From Spongiihabitans sp965206355 (GTDB lineage Bacteria; Pseudomonadota; Gammaproteobacteria; Arenicellales; Poriferihabitantaceae): a stretch of 64,000 nucleotides of DNA. Positions 37,895 through 47,136 of this stretch are shown one piece after another. The notes beneath the pieces were generated by a model. The model searched no databases, was not told the origin of the DNA, and worked only from the letters and a program-made list of their open reading frames with translations. Every line of letters begins with the position of its first letter. Within the stretch, counting starts at the first letter, position 1. The translations under genes and the position numbers were made by a program. The DNA lies in assembly GCA_965206355.1 (NCBI GenBank), contig OZ242212.1:2170001-2234000 (forward strand), written 5' to 3'.

Positions 37895-38524
37895 AGTCTT
37901 TTCCAATATAAAATGAGCTTGAAGGCGGAGGAATAAGCAGAAAGCTGTTTCCACTATAATGAGCCTGAAATAGCCCTTGAAGTCGTTCATGATCAGGGGA
38001 ACCGTCACCCGCTAATTGATGAAGGTCACCGGCTACTCTCTGGCCCAGACCAGGCGCCTGATACAACAATACGTCAAAACAGGCGCTCTGTCAGTGAAGC
38101 CAGCTCGCCGTAATGGCTTCAGGCGCATCTACACCCGGGCAGATATATACACATCCCGCAGCAGTACGCCACTGACTTTGCCCAACTGAACAGGCAACAG
38201 GTCTACCGATAAGTCAACTTCCACCGACCCTGCTTTCCCTACCACCCTCACGGATAACAGCGGCAAACAGCGCAAGCAGTATCGCTACCAGGACATGATG
38301 ACGCCCTATGAAAAACTCCGCTCCCTGGCCAGACCCAGCCAATACTTGAAGCTTGGGATCACCTTCAAAAATCTGGATGCATTCGCCCATGAAATGACGG
38401 ACAATGAAGCCGCCGAACAACTAAATTCAGCACGAAATCACCTATTTACACAACTCCATGAGCGACTCAAGATAGGGGCCTGATACATCGTCCCTTCAGG
38501 CTCATTTCCGGATTGGAAAAGACT
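37895..38524 (+). mobile_element. Internally deleted insertion sequence (integrase-type transposase)
   Basis: A 630-bp element from AGTCTTTTCCAATATAAAAT to GGATTGGAAAAGACT; the ends form imperfect inverted repeats (about 15 bases, AGTCTTTTCCAAT core). It retains two pieces of a DDE/integrase-type transposase on the plus strand: an N-terminal helix-turn-helix (MKVTGYSLAQTRRLIQQYVK) and a C-terminal piece (MMTPYEKLRSL at 38295 onwards, ending LHERLKIGA at 38483). In between are stop codons and missing catalytic core. It cannot transpose by itself. No clear target duplication flanks it. Confidence 0.85.
38295..38483 (+). pseudogene. Transposase C-terminal fragment
   Basis: The 62-codon frame MMTPYEKLRSLARPSQYLK... 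to ...LHERLKIGA is the C-terminal end of an integrase-core transposase (the MTPYEKL signature follows the catalytic Glu region in such proteins). Its first codons are internal Met residues of the original gene; it has no separate start. The IS family (IS481/IS3-like or related) cannot be fixed without a search. Confidence 0.75.
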
Positions 38525-38596
38525 GCAGCTGCTGGTGAAGCCTCTCTGTCAGCCCCTGGGTCGGTTTGATAATTGCCGTTAAGTTGTTAAGCTATG

Positions 38597-38773
38597 AGTG
38601 TCCCCTATTTCGCTGATTTCTGCGGCGGGGGAATGCAGCACAAAATCCCGGTACTCGTCAATGCGCTGCCAGTTGCAGTAGTCATCGTAGAATTTGCCGG
38701 GGTTGCCGGGGGGCGTGTAGGTGCGTTGATACGGGCCCGGGGCGGCGAAGCCGGACTCCGGGCTTCGGACTCA
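38597..38773 (-). pseudogene. Fragment resembling a phytanoyl-CoA dioxygenase family gene
   Basis: The minus strand reads PGNPGKFYDDYCNWQRIDEY and then RDFVLHSPAAEISEIGD before a stop. The RDFVLHSPAAEI phrase resembles the N-terminal part of PhyH-family iron/2-oxoglutarate dioxygenases. Only about 60 codons survive, with no start and with an unrelated C-terminal tail, so it is a decayed fragment. GC-rich like the neighbouring ferritin-like gene. Family call is tentative. Confidence 0.45.
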
Positions 38774-38796
38774 GCCCCTCAGCCCCACAATCCGCG

Positions 38797-39081
38797 TCAA
38801 TGTCCGATCTTCCCTTTGGTGAACAGCGCTTCTTTGAGTTCCTTGTCCAGCACTTGGTCCCGGCGCCGGATCCATTCCAGCACCATGGCGGCGTGCTCCT
38901 TTTCCTCGTCGCGGTTGTGTTCCAGGATGCGCTTCAGTTCCGGATCAGTGCAGGCGTCCACCCGCTGGTTGTACCAGTCCACCGCTTCCAGTTCCTCCAT
39001 CAGCGAGGTAATGGCGCGGTGCATATCCCGGGTTTCATCGGATAACGCTTCCACGGGCTCGTGGTAGCCTTCGTTTGACAT
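38797..39081 (-). CDS. Encapsulated-ferritin-type (EncFtn) ferroxidase
   Basis: About 94 residues from ATG 39081 (AGAGGAA ribosome site 7 bp upstream). The protein matches the two-helix EncFtn family: TRDMHRAITSLMEELEAVDW followed by YNQRVDACTDPELK and NRDEEKEHAAMVLEWIRRRD. The Glu of MEELEAVDWY and the Glu/His of EEKEHAAM are the inter-subunit iron ligands in the characterised family. Such proteins oxidise iron inside encapsulin shells. Here the C-terminus stops at LFTKGKIGH and lacks the extended shell-targeting peptide, and no encapsulin gene is in the window. The piece is GC-rich and lies between IS ends, so it looks imported. Confidence 0.85.
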   Translation of the reverse strand: MSNEGYHEPVEALSDETRDMHRAITSLMEELEAVDWYNQRVDACTDPELKRILEHNRDEEKEHAAMVLEWIRRRDQVLDKELKEALFTKGKIGH

Positions 39082-39201
39082 GAGGTTCCTCTTCAATCAA
39101 TGGGTAATACTATCTCCACGCTTCCGAAGAATTAACTTGGAATGATAGCGTGGAGTCATAATTCAATGCTAACACTATCACAAATGATCACGACAAGTTA
39201 A

Positions 39202-39455
39202 AGTCTTTTCCAATATAAAATGAGCTTGAAGGGGGAGGAATAAGCAGAAAGCTGATTCCACTATAAAATGAGCCTGAAATAGCCCTTGAAGTCGCTCATG
39301 ATCAGCGGATGAAAACGATCATGAGATTAGAGCAACTGAACAGGCAACAGGTCTACCGATACGTCAACTTCCACCGACCCTGCTATTTCCCCACCACCCT
39401 CACGGATGAAAAGGGCAAGGAGCGTAAGACATACCGTTACCAGGACATGATGACG
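39202..39455 (+). mobile_element. Second IS remnant (left end plus transposase fragment)
   Basis: Starts with the same AGTCTTTTCCAATATAAAAT left end, then joins a transposase internal fragment (LEQLNRQQVYRYVNFHRPCY ... TYRYQDMMT). It stops at GACATGATGACG, where a 27-bp piece resembling sucC begins, and the MITE copy 6 follows. The right end and most of the coding region are absent. Confidence 0.85.
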
Positions 39456-39485
39456 TTAAATGCCACTCTGCCAGATGGTTAATAT

Positions 39486-39624
39486 GAGACCTTTGCACGG
39501 AAGATGATTTCGCTTTCAGGCCAGGCAAAAACGCACGGAATGAGGGAGTTTATGCTTATAAATAACCGATTGAGTACGATTTTAACGCAGCATGCAGGTG
39601 AAATGGCTTTCGTGCAAAGGTCTC
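39486..39624 (-). mobile_element. MITE copy 6 (139 bp, reversed)
   Basis: Reversed full-length copy with target duplication AATAT at 39481-39485 and 39625-39629, inserted beside the IS remnant and the sucC-like 27-mer. Confidence 0.95.
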
Positions 39625-39731
39625 AATATAAAGCTCTCCGCTCCTTTGGGCTCCCTTGTTGGGTCGTTTTTAGTGTAGATGTCGATAATTTTATAATTTT
39701 TTTAGCTTTGTAATTAGTAACTTTCGCACAG

Positions 39732-40397
39732 TTAGTTTTCTGCTCCTGCGCACTTTCCATCATTCCAGCAATCCCTGCGCCATTGGCTTGGTGATAGCTG
39801 ATTGGGTAATGCCCAAGCACCCCGTGCGTTTTGCTTGGCGGCACGTTCTGCATGGTAACTTGCCGGATCCTTAATCCAGGCGTTAATCAATTTGCCCTGT
39901 TTATTACGCGGCAACCAACCCCAGCCATTTTCGAGCATTTCGAGATTGATGTTACTCCCTCTCTTGAAGATGTGGCAGACCATACGATTATAGGCATCCA
40001 TTTCATAACACTCCGCAACCACCGAGTCGCCAATACGCAGTAGCTTTTTCAGTGCTGTGGTAGCGGCTTTACCACCGGGTTGTCCGTAGCGGGCAGGGAC
40101 GGTCTTGCACTGACATCTGCGCGGGGTAAACGCATCGTGGTAAGTTTCTGGGGTGTCTATATCCGAGAGCCTGATGATAAAACGCTTCTTATTTGCGCTT
40201 TCCAAAGTTACAGTATCGCCGTCAATAATCTCTTTTATACGCGCATCCAGACTGAAATTAACCAATGAATTTCTTGTCTTTGCAGTGGTTTCGGATTGAT
40301 TTATCTTCGGCGGGTTCGTCTGCTCAGTAGCAACCGCAAGCACTGAAACAATCAACAATACGATAAAGAACGCATGGCGGATAAAGTGGTTTTTCAT
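39732..40397 (-). CDS. Exported thermonuclease-like (SNase) protein
   Basis: About 221 residues from ATG 40397. An N-terminal hydrophobic signal or anchor (HAFFIVLLIVSVLAVA) is followed by the staphylococcal-nuclease domain: IIDGDTVTLES, FIIRLSDIDTPETYHDAF (holding the Asp/Arg/Glu active-site set) and DAYNRMVCHIF with the second arginine. It should cleave DNA or RNA outside the cytoplasm. A further Trp/Cys-rich tail (WRRDCWNDGKCAG) is unusual and may form a disulfide. The frame extends to 40454 but the signal peptide fits the later start. Confidence 0.9.
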   Translation of the reverse strand: MKNHFIRHAFFIVLLIVSVLAVATEQTNPPKINQSETTAKTRNSLVNFSLDARIKEIIDGDTVTLESANKKRFIIRLSDIDTPETYHDAFTPRRCQCKTVPARYGQPGGKAATTALKKLLRIGDSVVAECYEMDAYNRMVCHIFKRGSNINLEMLENGWGWLPRNKQGKLINAWIKDPASYHAERAAKQNARGAWALPNQLSPSQWRRDCWNDGKCAGAEN

Positions 40398-40511
40398 GAC
40401 ACAACATTGGCGCATTGGCATACCAACAACACAGGGTTTGTTCGGATTCCTCATTATAACCTGATAATCCTCAGGATAACTTCTGGCATTCAGTTTTACT
40501 TATCGGCATCG

Positions 40512-41243
40512 TTATGAATTATCCTCAATAGCTGTTTCAATAGCCGCCAGAATCCCGCGTAACATTCTTATCTCCTGCTCATACGGACGCGCTCGATTGA
40601 ACAGTCGAACGAGTTTACGTTGCAGTTTTGTTGATCGACCATCGCTGAATGCGATGCGCTCCAAAACTTGCCAGAGATGGCTATAAAAGTGTTGCATATC
40701 TGCCGCACTGGCTATCGCTTCATCAGCGGGAGATGACACAATATCCTGCCGATTCAGCAAACTGCATCTTAATTCGTAAAGCATTATCATTACCGCGGCA
40801 CCCAGATTCAAGGAGGCAAATTCATCTTCCACCGGAATACGCACCAAATGATGACAGCGTTCCAATTCGTCATTGCTTAAGCCATGGCTCTCTCTGCCAA
40901 ACAAAATCCCGACATGGCAATGCGCCGCATCTGTCGCCACTTTTTCCATCGCTTTGCTGGCATCAAGAGACTGCCATTCAAGAGTACGATGCCTTGAAGT
41001 CGTCCCCAAAACCAAGCCACAGTCGGCTATCGCCTGATCAAGATGGTCAAACACCTGTGCATTCTCCAGAATATGATTGGCACCGGCTGCCCGAGCATGT
41101 GCAATCGGGCTGGGGAATGTTTTAGGTTTAATCAGCATGAGCTGATTGACCCCCATGTTTGCCATCGCTCTGGCAGTCGCACCTATATTGCCCGGATGGC
41201 TAGGTTCAATGAGTACGACTCGGATATAATTGAGTATTTTCAA
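40512..41243 (-). CDS. trmJ: tRNA (cytidine/uridine-2'-O-)-methyltransferase TrmJ
   Basis: The 243-residue SPOUT methyltransferase has the three family motifs: VLIEPSHPGNIGATARAMAN, GILFGRESHGLSNDEL and VRIPVEDEFASLNLGAAVMI (SAM-binding trefoil knot). It 2'-O-methylates position 32 in tRNA. It is divergent from suhB with a 122-bp intergenic region, the same pairing as in enterobacteria, which supports TrmJ over the related LasT/TrmH-type enzymes. Confidence 0.92.
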   Translation of the reverse strand: MKILNYIRVVLIEPSHPGNIGATARAMANMGVNQLMLIKPKTFPSPIAHARAAGANHILENAQVFDHLDQAIADCGLVLGTTSRHRTLEWQSLDASKAMEKVATDAAHCHVGILFGRESHGLSNDELERCHHLVRIPVEDEFASLNLGAAVMIMLYELRCSLLNRQDIVSSPADEAIASAADMQHFYSHLWQVLERIAFSDGRSTKLQRKLVRLFNRARPYEQEIRMLRGILAAIETAIEDNS

Positions 41244-41365
41244 TTTCGTTCACTGGCAAGATATTTGAGCCCGATTCTGCCTCATACGCTGCGCTAATGG
41301 AATGATTCTGTTGAAAACCCTTATATTTAGAACGCCATAACCAAGCATAATGCAAACAACCGACA

Positions 41366-42193
41366 ATGAATCCGATAGTTAATACAGGCATAAAGGCCGC
41401 ACGACGTGCCGGTAGTATCATGTTACGGCATATAGATCGACTCGACCAGTTATCGGTGCAGAAAAAAGGCAGAAATGACTTTGTCAGCGAGGTAGATCAA
41501 ATGGCAGAAGAAGATATTATTGATACCATTCACTATCTTTACCCCAATCACCGTATCCTTGCCGAAGAAAGTGGTAAAAAACATTCTCCGGACTTGGTAC
41601 ATCAGGGCAACGATGAATTTGAATGGATTATTGATCCTTTGGACGGCACCATAAACTTCCTGCACGGCAATCCCAATTTTGCCGTTTCACTGGGAATACG
41701 TCATAAAGGCAACATAGAGCACGCTATTATCTTTGACCCATTGCGCGATGAGATATTCACCGCCTCGCGCGGTCAAGGAGCACAATTAAATAATCGTAGG
41801 ATACGCATCAGTAATCGTACATCCATACAACAAAGTATCATCTCTGTCGGCTATCCCAACATCAATATAGACAATTTCGATAGCTGGTTAAAGTGTTTCA
41901 GGGCGATGTTGTCTAAAGCAGGCAGTATTCGATCTTCTGGCTCTGCGGCTTTGGATCTTGCCCATGTGGCGTGTAGCCGCACCGATGCGTTTTGGCAAGC
42001 GGACCTGAAAATCTGGGATGTCGCTGCGGGCAGTCTGCTAGTGCGAGAGGCAAAAGGACTGGTTGCTGATTTTGACGGCAACCAGAACTTCCTCGAAAAT
42101 GGCAATATAATCGCTGCCAATCAGCTTATTTTCAATGATCTTATTACAATGGTGAAATCCCGTCTCGGTAGCAAAGCCCTGCTCGCACTTTAA
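41366..42193 (+). CDS. suhB: Inositol-1-monophosphatase SuhB
   Basis: The 275-residue protein has the lithium-sensitive phosphatase motifs: AEESG (residues about 69-73), WIIDPLDGTINFLHGNPNFA (metal binding) and WDVAAGSLLVREAKG near the C-terminus. It hydrolyses inositol monophosphate and in enterobacteria also binds NusA and helps rRNA transcription and folding. mutS follows 9 bp after its stop. Confidence 0.95.
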   Translation: MNPIVNTGIKAARRAGSIMLRHIDRLDQLSVQKKGRNDFVSEVDQMAEEDIIDTIHYLYPNHRILAEESGKKHSPDLVHQGNDEFEWIIDPLDGTINFLHGNPNFAVSLGIRHKGNIEHAIIFDPLRDEIFTASRGQGAQLNNRRIRISNRTSIQQSIISVGYPNINIDNFDSWLKCFRAMLSKAGSIRSSGSAALDLAHVACSRTDAFWQADLKIWDVAAGSLLVREAKGLVADFDGNQNFLENGNIIAANQLIFNDLITMVKSRLGSKALLAL

Positions 42194-42202
42194 GGATTGC
42201 CT

Positions 42203-44818
42203 ATGAACAAGTCATTATCATCCGTTAAAACCGTGCAAACAGGGCATCCGAGCGCAGCACATACTCCTATGATACGACAGTATCTGGGTATCAAGGCAGA
42301 GTATCCTGATACCTTATTGTTTTACCGAATGGGGGATTTTTATGAGTTGTTTTTCGAGGATGCGGAAAAAGCAGCGAAACTTTTAGACATCACCCTGACC
42401 TCTCGAGGAAAAAGCGCAAATAACGCGATTCCGATGGCAGGCGTACCCTTTCACAGCGTTGATCAATATCTGGAAAAACTGGTCACACAACAAATTTCTG
42501 TCGCCATTTGTGAACAAATTGGTGACCCCAGCACCTCAAAAGGACCGGTTGAGAGAAAAGTTGTCCGCATTATCACGCCGGGGACATTAACTGAGGAAAA
42601 CCTGCTTGACGACCGCACAGAAAACATTACTGCGGCATTATTTAGCAGCAATGGCAAAATCGGTATTGCCACACTGGAAATTTCCAGTGGTCGTTTCAGA
42701 GGATTTGAAGTTGATCATCCAGAACGACTATCAAGTGAAATACTGCGCCTGCACGCCGCAGAATTTCTGGTCGCACAAAATCAATCGGGACAGTTTGACA
42801 ACAAGCGGGAAACCGAAATCCCGGACTGGTATTTTGATGAAGCACGCGCCCATCAGGTGTTATGCGACACCTTTGCTGCACAAAGTCTCCGCGCATTCGG
42901 CAGTGCCGACTTTCCGATTGCCACCCGTGCTGCTGGCGCATTGCTACGATATATTCGAGATTTACACGGCAATGCTACGCCACATATCACCGGCATTGAC
43001 TATGAACAACAAAACAGCACCGTCATTATTGATGCGGTCAGTCGCAAAAATCTGGAAATCGACAGCACGCAGGATGGCAAACCGGGGCTTTCCCTGATCA
43101 AACTATTTGATCACTGCGATACCTCGATGGGGGCAAGGATGTTACGCCGATGGTTCAATGGTCCCACTCGCGACTACCAGACTCTCAGACAACGCCATGA
43201 TGCAACAGGCTGGTTATTACAGGAGCAACGATACCGCACACTGAAACCCTTATTGAAACAAATCGGCGATATGGAACGCATTCTCGCCAGAATCGCCATG
43301 AAAACCGCACAACCGCGTGATCTGGTGCGACTTAAAAATGCGCTGGGCATACTACCCGAAATCAGTACGTTTATTGAAGCATCCTCATCCGAGCGCTTGC
43401 AATCACTGCTACCGATGCTCAGCACCAAGCCGACAACACGGCAATTGTTAGCGCGCGCACTCAAGGATGAACCGCCCAGCGTTATCCGAGAGGGTGGAGT
43501 ATTACGCGATGAATATGACCAGCAACTCGGCGAATTTCGGCATTTGCAACGTGACTCTGGCGAGTTTCTAATCAAACTCGAAGCGCAAGAGAAGCAACGT
43601 ACCGGCATCACCAATCTGCGTATCAAATATAACCGTGTGCATGGCTATTATATTGAGCTACCTCGCTCAAAATCCGAGCAGGTGCCTAAAGAATACATTC
43701 GCCGCCAAACCGTCAAAAATGCGGAACGATTTGTTACCGAAGAACTGAAAGTGTTTGAAGATAAAATTCTGAGTGCGAAAAGCAAGGCATTGGCGCGGGA
43801 AAAGTGGCTTTACTACGATATCATTGAAACCTTGATACCGCAGGTGACGGATTTATTGCGCTGTGCCAATGCGCTGGCAATCCTTGATTGCCTGAACAAC
43901 TATGCCGAACGCGCCCTGACCTTAAAGCTAAACCGCCCAGATTTGGTTGAGGAGTTGGTTTTAATCATCGCGGAAGGTCGTCACCCTGTTGTTGAGCAGG
44001 TTCTTGAAAGTGATTTCATTGCCAATTCGGTGAGTCTGGACAAAAAATCCAAGATGCAAATCATTACCGGTCCGAATATGGGTGGCAAAAGCACTTATAT
44101 GCGTCAGATCGCCATCATTACCTTGCTCTCTTATACCGGTGCTTTCATACCGGCAAAATCCGCACAAATCGGTCCGATTGACCGTATTTACACCCGCATT
44201 GGTGCCGCAGATGATTTGGCTGGAGGGCGTTCAACATTTATGGTAGAAATGACTGAAATGGCGCATATTCTTCGCAATGCCACGCCAAACAGTCTGGTGC
44301 TGGTCGATGAAATAGGTCGGGGAACCAGCACCTTTGATGGGCTGGCATTGGCTTGGGCTTGTGCTGGGGAGCTAGCAAATCGGCTACAGGCGTTTACCTT
44401 GTTTTCTACCCACTACTTTGAGCTTACTGCCCTCGCCGAGCAACTCAAATCCGCCAGCAATGTCCATCTCAGTGCCGTTGAACACGGTAATGATATTGTC
44501 TTTTTATATAACGTCAAAAACGGCCCTGCCAACCAGAGCTACGGTCTCCAAGTTGCCCGTCTTGCCGGCGTACCCGATGATGTCATAGAAAATTCTCGAC
44601 TCAAGCTGTATAGTCTGGAGAATCAATATGTGGAAAGTAGCAACAACGCTAAAAAATCCTTGAATCCCCATAATATCCCCACTCAATCCAGCTTATTTAC
44701 GAGCAACCGTGCCGAAGAACAAGCGGTAATTGCCAGACTCAAAGACCTCGTCATTGATCAAATCTCACCCCGCGAAGCCTTGAATATCTTGTATGAACTG
44801 CATAAAACATTTGACTAA
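42203..44818 (+). CDS. mutS: DNA mismatch-repair protein MutS
   Basis: About 871 residues from ATG 42203 (a TTG at 42197 would add two). The mismatch-binding N-terminal motif DTLLFYRMGDFYELF carries the Phe-x-Glu that contacts the mispair. Connector, lever and clamp domains follow. The ATPase part has ITGPNMGGKSTYMRQ (Walker A), LVLVDEIGRGTSTFDGLALAW (Walker B) and LFSTHYFELT, with the C-terminal dimerisation region ending DLVIDQISPREALNILYEL. All catalytic elements are intact, so mismatch repair should work despite the genome's rearrangements. Confidence 0.97.
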   Translation: MNKSLSSVKTVQTGHPSAAHTPMIRQYLGIKAEYPDTLLFYRMGDFYELFFEDAEKAAKLLDITLTSRGKSANNAIPMAGVPFHSVDQYLEKLVTQQISVAICEQIGDPSTSKGPVERKVVRIITPGTLTEENLLDDRTENITAALFSSNGKIGIATLEISSGRFRGFEVDHPERLSSEILRLHAAEFLVAQNQSGQFDNKRETEIPDWYFDEARAHQVLCDTFAAQSLRAFGSADFPIATRAAGALLRYIRDLHGNATPHITGIDYEQQNSTVIIDAVSRKNLEIDSTQDGKPGLSLIKLFDHCDTSMGARMLRRWFNGPTRDYQTLRQRHDATGWLLQEQRYRTLKPLLKQIGDMERILARIAMKTAQPRDLVRLKNALGILPEISTFIEASSSERLQSLLPMLSTKPTTRQLLARALKDEPPSVIREGGVLRDEYDQQLGEFRHLQRDSGEFLIKLEAQEKQRTGITNLRIKYNRVHGYYIELPRSKSEQVPKEYIRRQTVKNAERFVTEELKVFEDKILSAKSKALAREKWLYYDIIETLIPQVTDLLRCANALAILDCLNNYAERALTLKLNRPDLVEELVLIIAEGRHPVVEQVLESDFIANSVSLDKKSKMQIITGPNMGGKSTYMRQIAIITLLSYTGAFIPAKSAQIGPIDRIYTRIGAADDLAGGRSTFMVEMTEMAHILRNATPNSLVLVDEIGRGTSTFDGLALAWACAGELANRLQAFTLFSTHYFELTALAEQLKSASNVHLSAVEHGNDIVFLYNVKNGPANQSYGLQVARLAGVPDDVIENSRLKLYSLENQYVESSNNAKKSLNPHNIPTQSSLFTSNRAEEQAVIARLKDLVIDQISPREALNILYELHKTFD

Positions 44819-44992
44819 AGCGCAGATTGACACTTTCGGCAAAGCGGCTTGATTGCCTGCAATCATTACTTTGGCATCTCTCGTAACTCATGGAAAGTGC
44901 CGGATTTGTCCACAAAGGCTGAACTCAGACAAATAGCATTTTTCCAGGTACTTTAGGTTAGAATACCGTGCCTGCTTGTTGCCTGTCATGAT

Positions 44993-45886
44993 ATGAAACC
45001 GAATCACAATAGCACCCAAAACATTGCTCGGATACTCACCGAGGCTTTACCCTATATTCGCCGTTATCAGGGGAAAATTATCGTTATCAAGTATGGCGGC
45101 AATGCGATGGTTGATCAGAACCTGAAAGACAGTTTTGCTCGCGATGTCATTCTCATGAAACTGGTGGGGATGAACCCGGTCGTGGTGCATGGTGGCGGCC
45201 CGCAGATTAGCCAGCTACTTAAAAAAATTGGCAAGCAATCAACCTTTATTGATGGTATGCGTGTTACCGACAGCGAAACGATGGATGTTGTTGAAATGGT
45301 GTTGGGTGGATTGGTGAACAAGGAAATTGTCAGTCTTATTAACGCCCTAGGCGGGCGTGCTGTTGGTTTGACCGGCAAAGACGGTAATTTGATCCGTGCG
45401 CGTAAACTTAATGTCAAGCAAAATGATCCGGTGCTGGAACGATCAGAAATAATTGATTACGGTCATGTTGGGGAAGTTCAATCCATTGACCCCAGAGTCG
45501 TACAATTACTGGAAACCCAGTCATTTATTCCCGTCATTGCACCAATTGGCGTGGGCGAGGATGGTCAGACTTATAACATCAATGCTGATCTGGTTGCGGG
45601 TAAATTGGCGATTACGCTGGATGCCGAGAAACTGATGTTACTGACCAATACGCCAGGCGTTCTCGATAAAAATGAACACTTAGTCACCGAACTAAAAGCA
45701 GATGAAATTCCTGCCTTGATCGCAGATAAAACCATCGCTGGCGGTATGATTCCGAAAGTCGAATATGCGCTAGATGCGGTTCAAAACGGAGTGCGCTCCT
45801 CGCTGATTCTTGATGGTCGGGTTGAACATGCCATATTGCTTGAATTATTTACCGATTCTGGAATCGGCACCCAGATTGAACCGTAG
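44993..45886 (+). CDS. argB: Acetylglutamate kinase
   Basis: The 297-residue amino-acid-kinase-fold enzyme has VIKYGGNAMVDQNLK (phosphate binding), VVVHGGGPQISQLL, YNINADLVAGKLAI and KLMLLTNTPGVLD, plus IAGGMIPKVEYAL near the end. It phosphorylates N-acetyl-glutamate in arginine synthesis. An N-terminal helix typical of the arginine-regulated hexameric type (ARILTEALPYIRRYQGK) is present. Followed after 12 bp by nudC. Confidence 0.96.
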   Translation: MKPNHNSTQNIARILTEALPYIRRYQGKIIVIKYGGNAMVDQNLKDSFARDVILMKLVGMNPVVVHGGGPQISQLLKKIGKQSTFIDGMRVTDSETMDVVEMVLGGLVNKEIVSLINALGGRAVGLTGKDGNLIRARKLNVKQNDPVLERSEIIDYGHVGEVQSIDPRVVQLLETQSFIPVIAPIGVGEDGQTYNINADLVAGKLAITLDAEKLMLLTNTPGVLDKNEHLVTELKADEIPALIADKTIAGGMIPKVEYALDAVQNGVRSSLILDGRVEHAILLELFTDSGIGTQIEP

Positions 45887-45898
45887 GGTTGTCAGATA

Positions 45899-46903
45899 AT
45901 GGATGTGCGTGCGCCAGCCTATTTTGGAATGCCGTTGAATCGCAATTCAACACTGCGCGAAAATCCGCACTGGATTGAACAGCAAAAAATGGCGAAAAAT
46001 CGCCAGGTGACCGTCATTTACAAGAACACCAATCTGGTCAGCCGTCATAAGCGTGGGTGTGATGCTGAGACTGCCCAGACAGACGGGCTACAAAACTTGA
46101 TGGTGAGCGGTGAATACACCACATTATTTTTTGAATGCGCCGAGCAAATCGTCTATCTTGGACATCAACATGATGCGCCCATATTTACTGTTGATCTTGG
46201 CAATCTGCAACAGCATCAGGTCAATAATCTGCTTGAGAAGCTGGATCGTTCTGCCGAATTTATGGACATTCGTAAGCCAGCCCCACATTTGATGAGTGCG
46301 GATGCCGCTATTTCCGCTTATGCGTTGGGCATTTGTTACTGGCATCAACAAAACAAGTTTTGCAGTCGTTGTGGTAGCCGCAACGCCGTACACAACGGCG
46401 GACACATGCGTCAATGTACTAATCCGAGCTGCGCCAAAGAAATATTTCCACGCATTAACCCTGCTGTGATTATGCTGGTAGAACTACTTAATCCGGATGA
46501 TGACATTTCGAAATGTCTGCTCGGTCGCCATAAAAATTTGCCAACGGGAGTTTATTCCGTGCTGGCAGGCTGTGTTGAAGTTGGAGAAACGCTGGAAGAA
46601 GCGGTTGCCAGAGAGGTGATGGAGGAAGCCGGCGTTGCCATTTGTAACATCCGCTATATGGCTTCCCAACCTTGGCCATTTCCGGCATCTTTGATGCTCG
46701 GTTATCAGGCGCAGACGACACATCAACAATTAAATGTTAATTTTGACGAGATGGAAGATGCCAGATGGTTCAGCGCAGCAGAAATTCGTGAGTTTGGTGA
46801 GTACGATCACTACCACACCCACGCACTGCCGAGAAAAGACTCCCTCGCCCGAACACTGATTGAATCATGGCTGTCAGATACTGAATGCGGCACATCCGTG
46901 TAG
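45899..46903 (+). CDS. nudC: NAD(+) diphosphatase NudC
   Basis: The 334-residue protein has a four-cysteine zinc site (CSRCGSRN ... CTNPSC) near residues 154-180 and a canonical Nudix box GCVEVGETLEEAVAREVMEE near residue 225. The NudC-specific SQPWPFPASLM motif follows. It splits NAD(H) and removes NAD caps from RNA. The N-terminal ~50 residues include a low-similarity stretch. It is separated from argB by 12 bp and may share its transcript. Confidence 0.93.
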   Translation: MDVRAPAYFGMPLNRNSTLRENPHWIEQQKMAKNRQVTVIYKNTNLVSRHKRGCDAETAQTDGLQNLMVSGEYTTLFFECAEQIVYLGHQHDAPIFTVDLGNLQQHQVNNLLEKLDRSAEFMDIRKPAPHLMSADAAISAYALGICYWHQQNKFCSRCGSRNAVHNGGHMRQCTNPSCAKEIFPRINPAVIMLVELLNPDDDISKCLLGRHKNLPTGVYSVLAGCVEVGETLEEAVAREVMEEAGVAICNIRYMASQPWPFPASLMLGYQAQTTHQQLNVNFDEMEDARWFSAAEIREFGEYDHYHTHALPRKDSLARTLIESWLSDTECGTSV

Positions 46904-47136
46904 CTATAAGCACAAAAGACCCGCACGCATAAAACAACAAGCCGATTGAATACCGCAAAACCGATTCGATAACGTCTCACCACATCGCTCATAAGCTCAA
47001 ATTATCGCACCTGTTTTCTTTCGCCTTTACCGAGAAAATGCTAATATCAATTCATCGGTTTTCGCGTCTTTCAGAAAAAAATTTCCATACCCGCCCATTT
47101 ATCCACGACCCATTAAACTTTCCCCCAGTTCAAACC

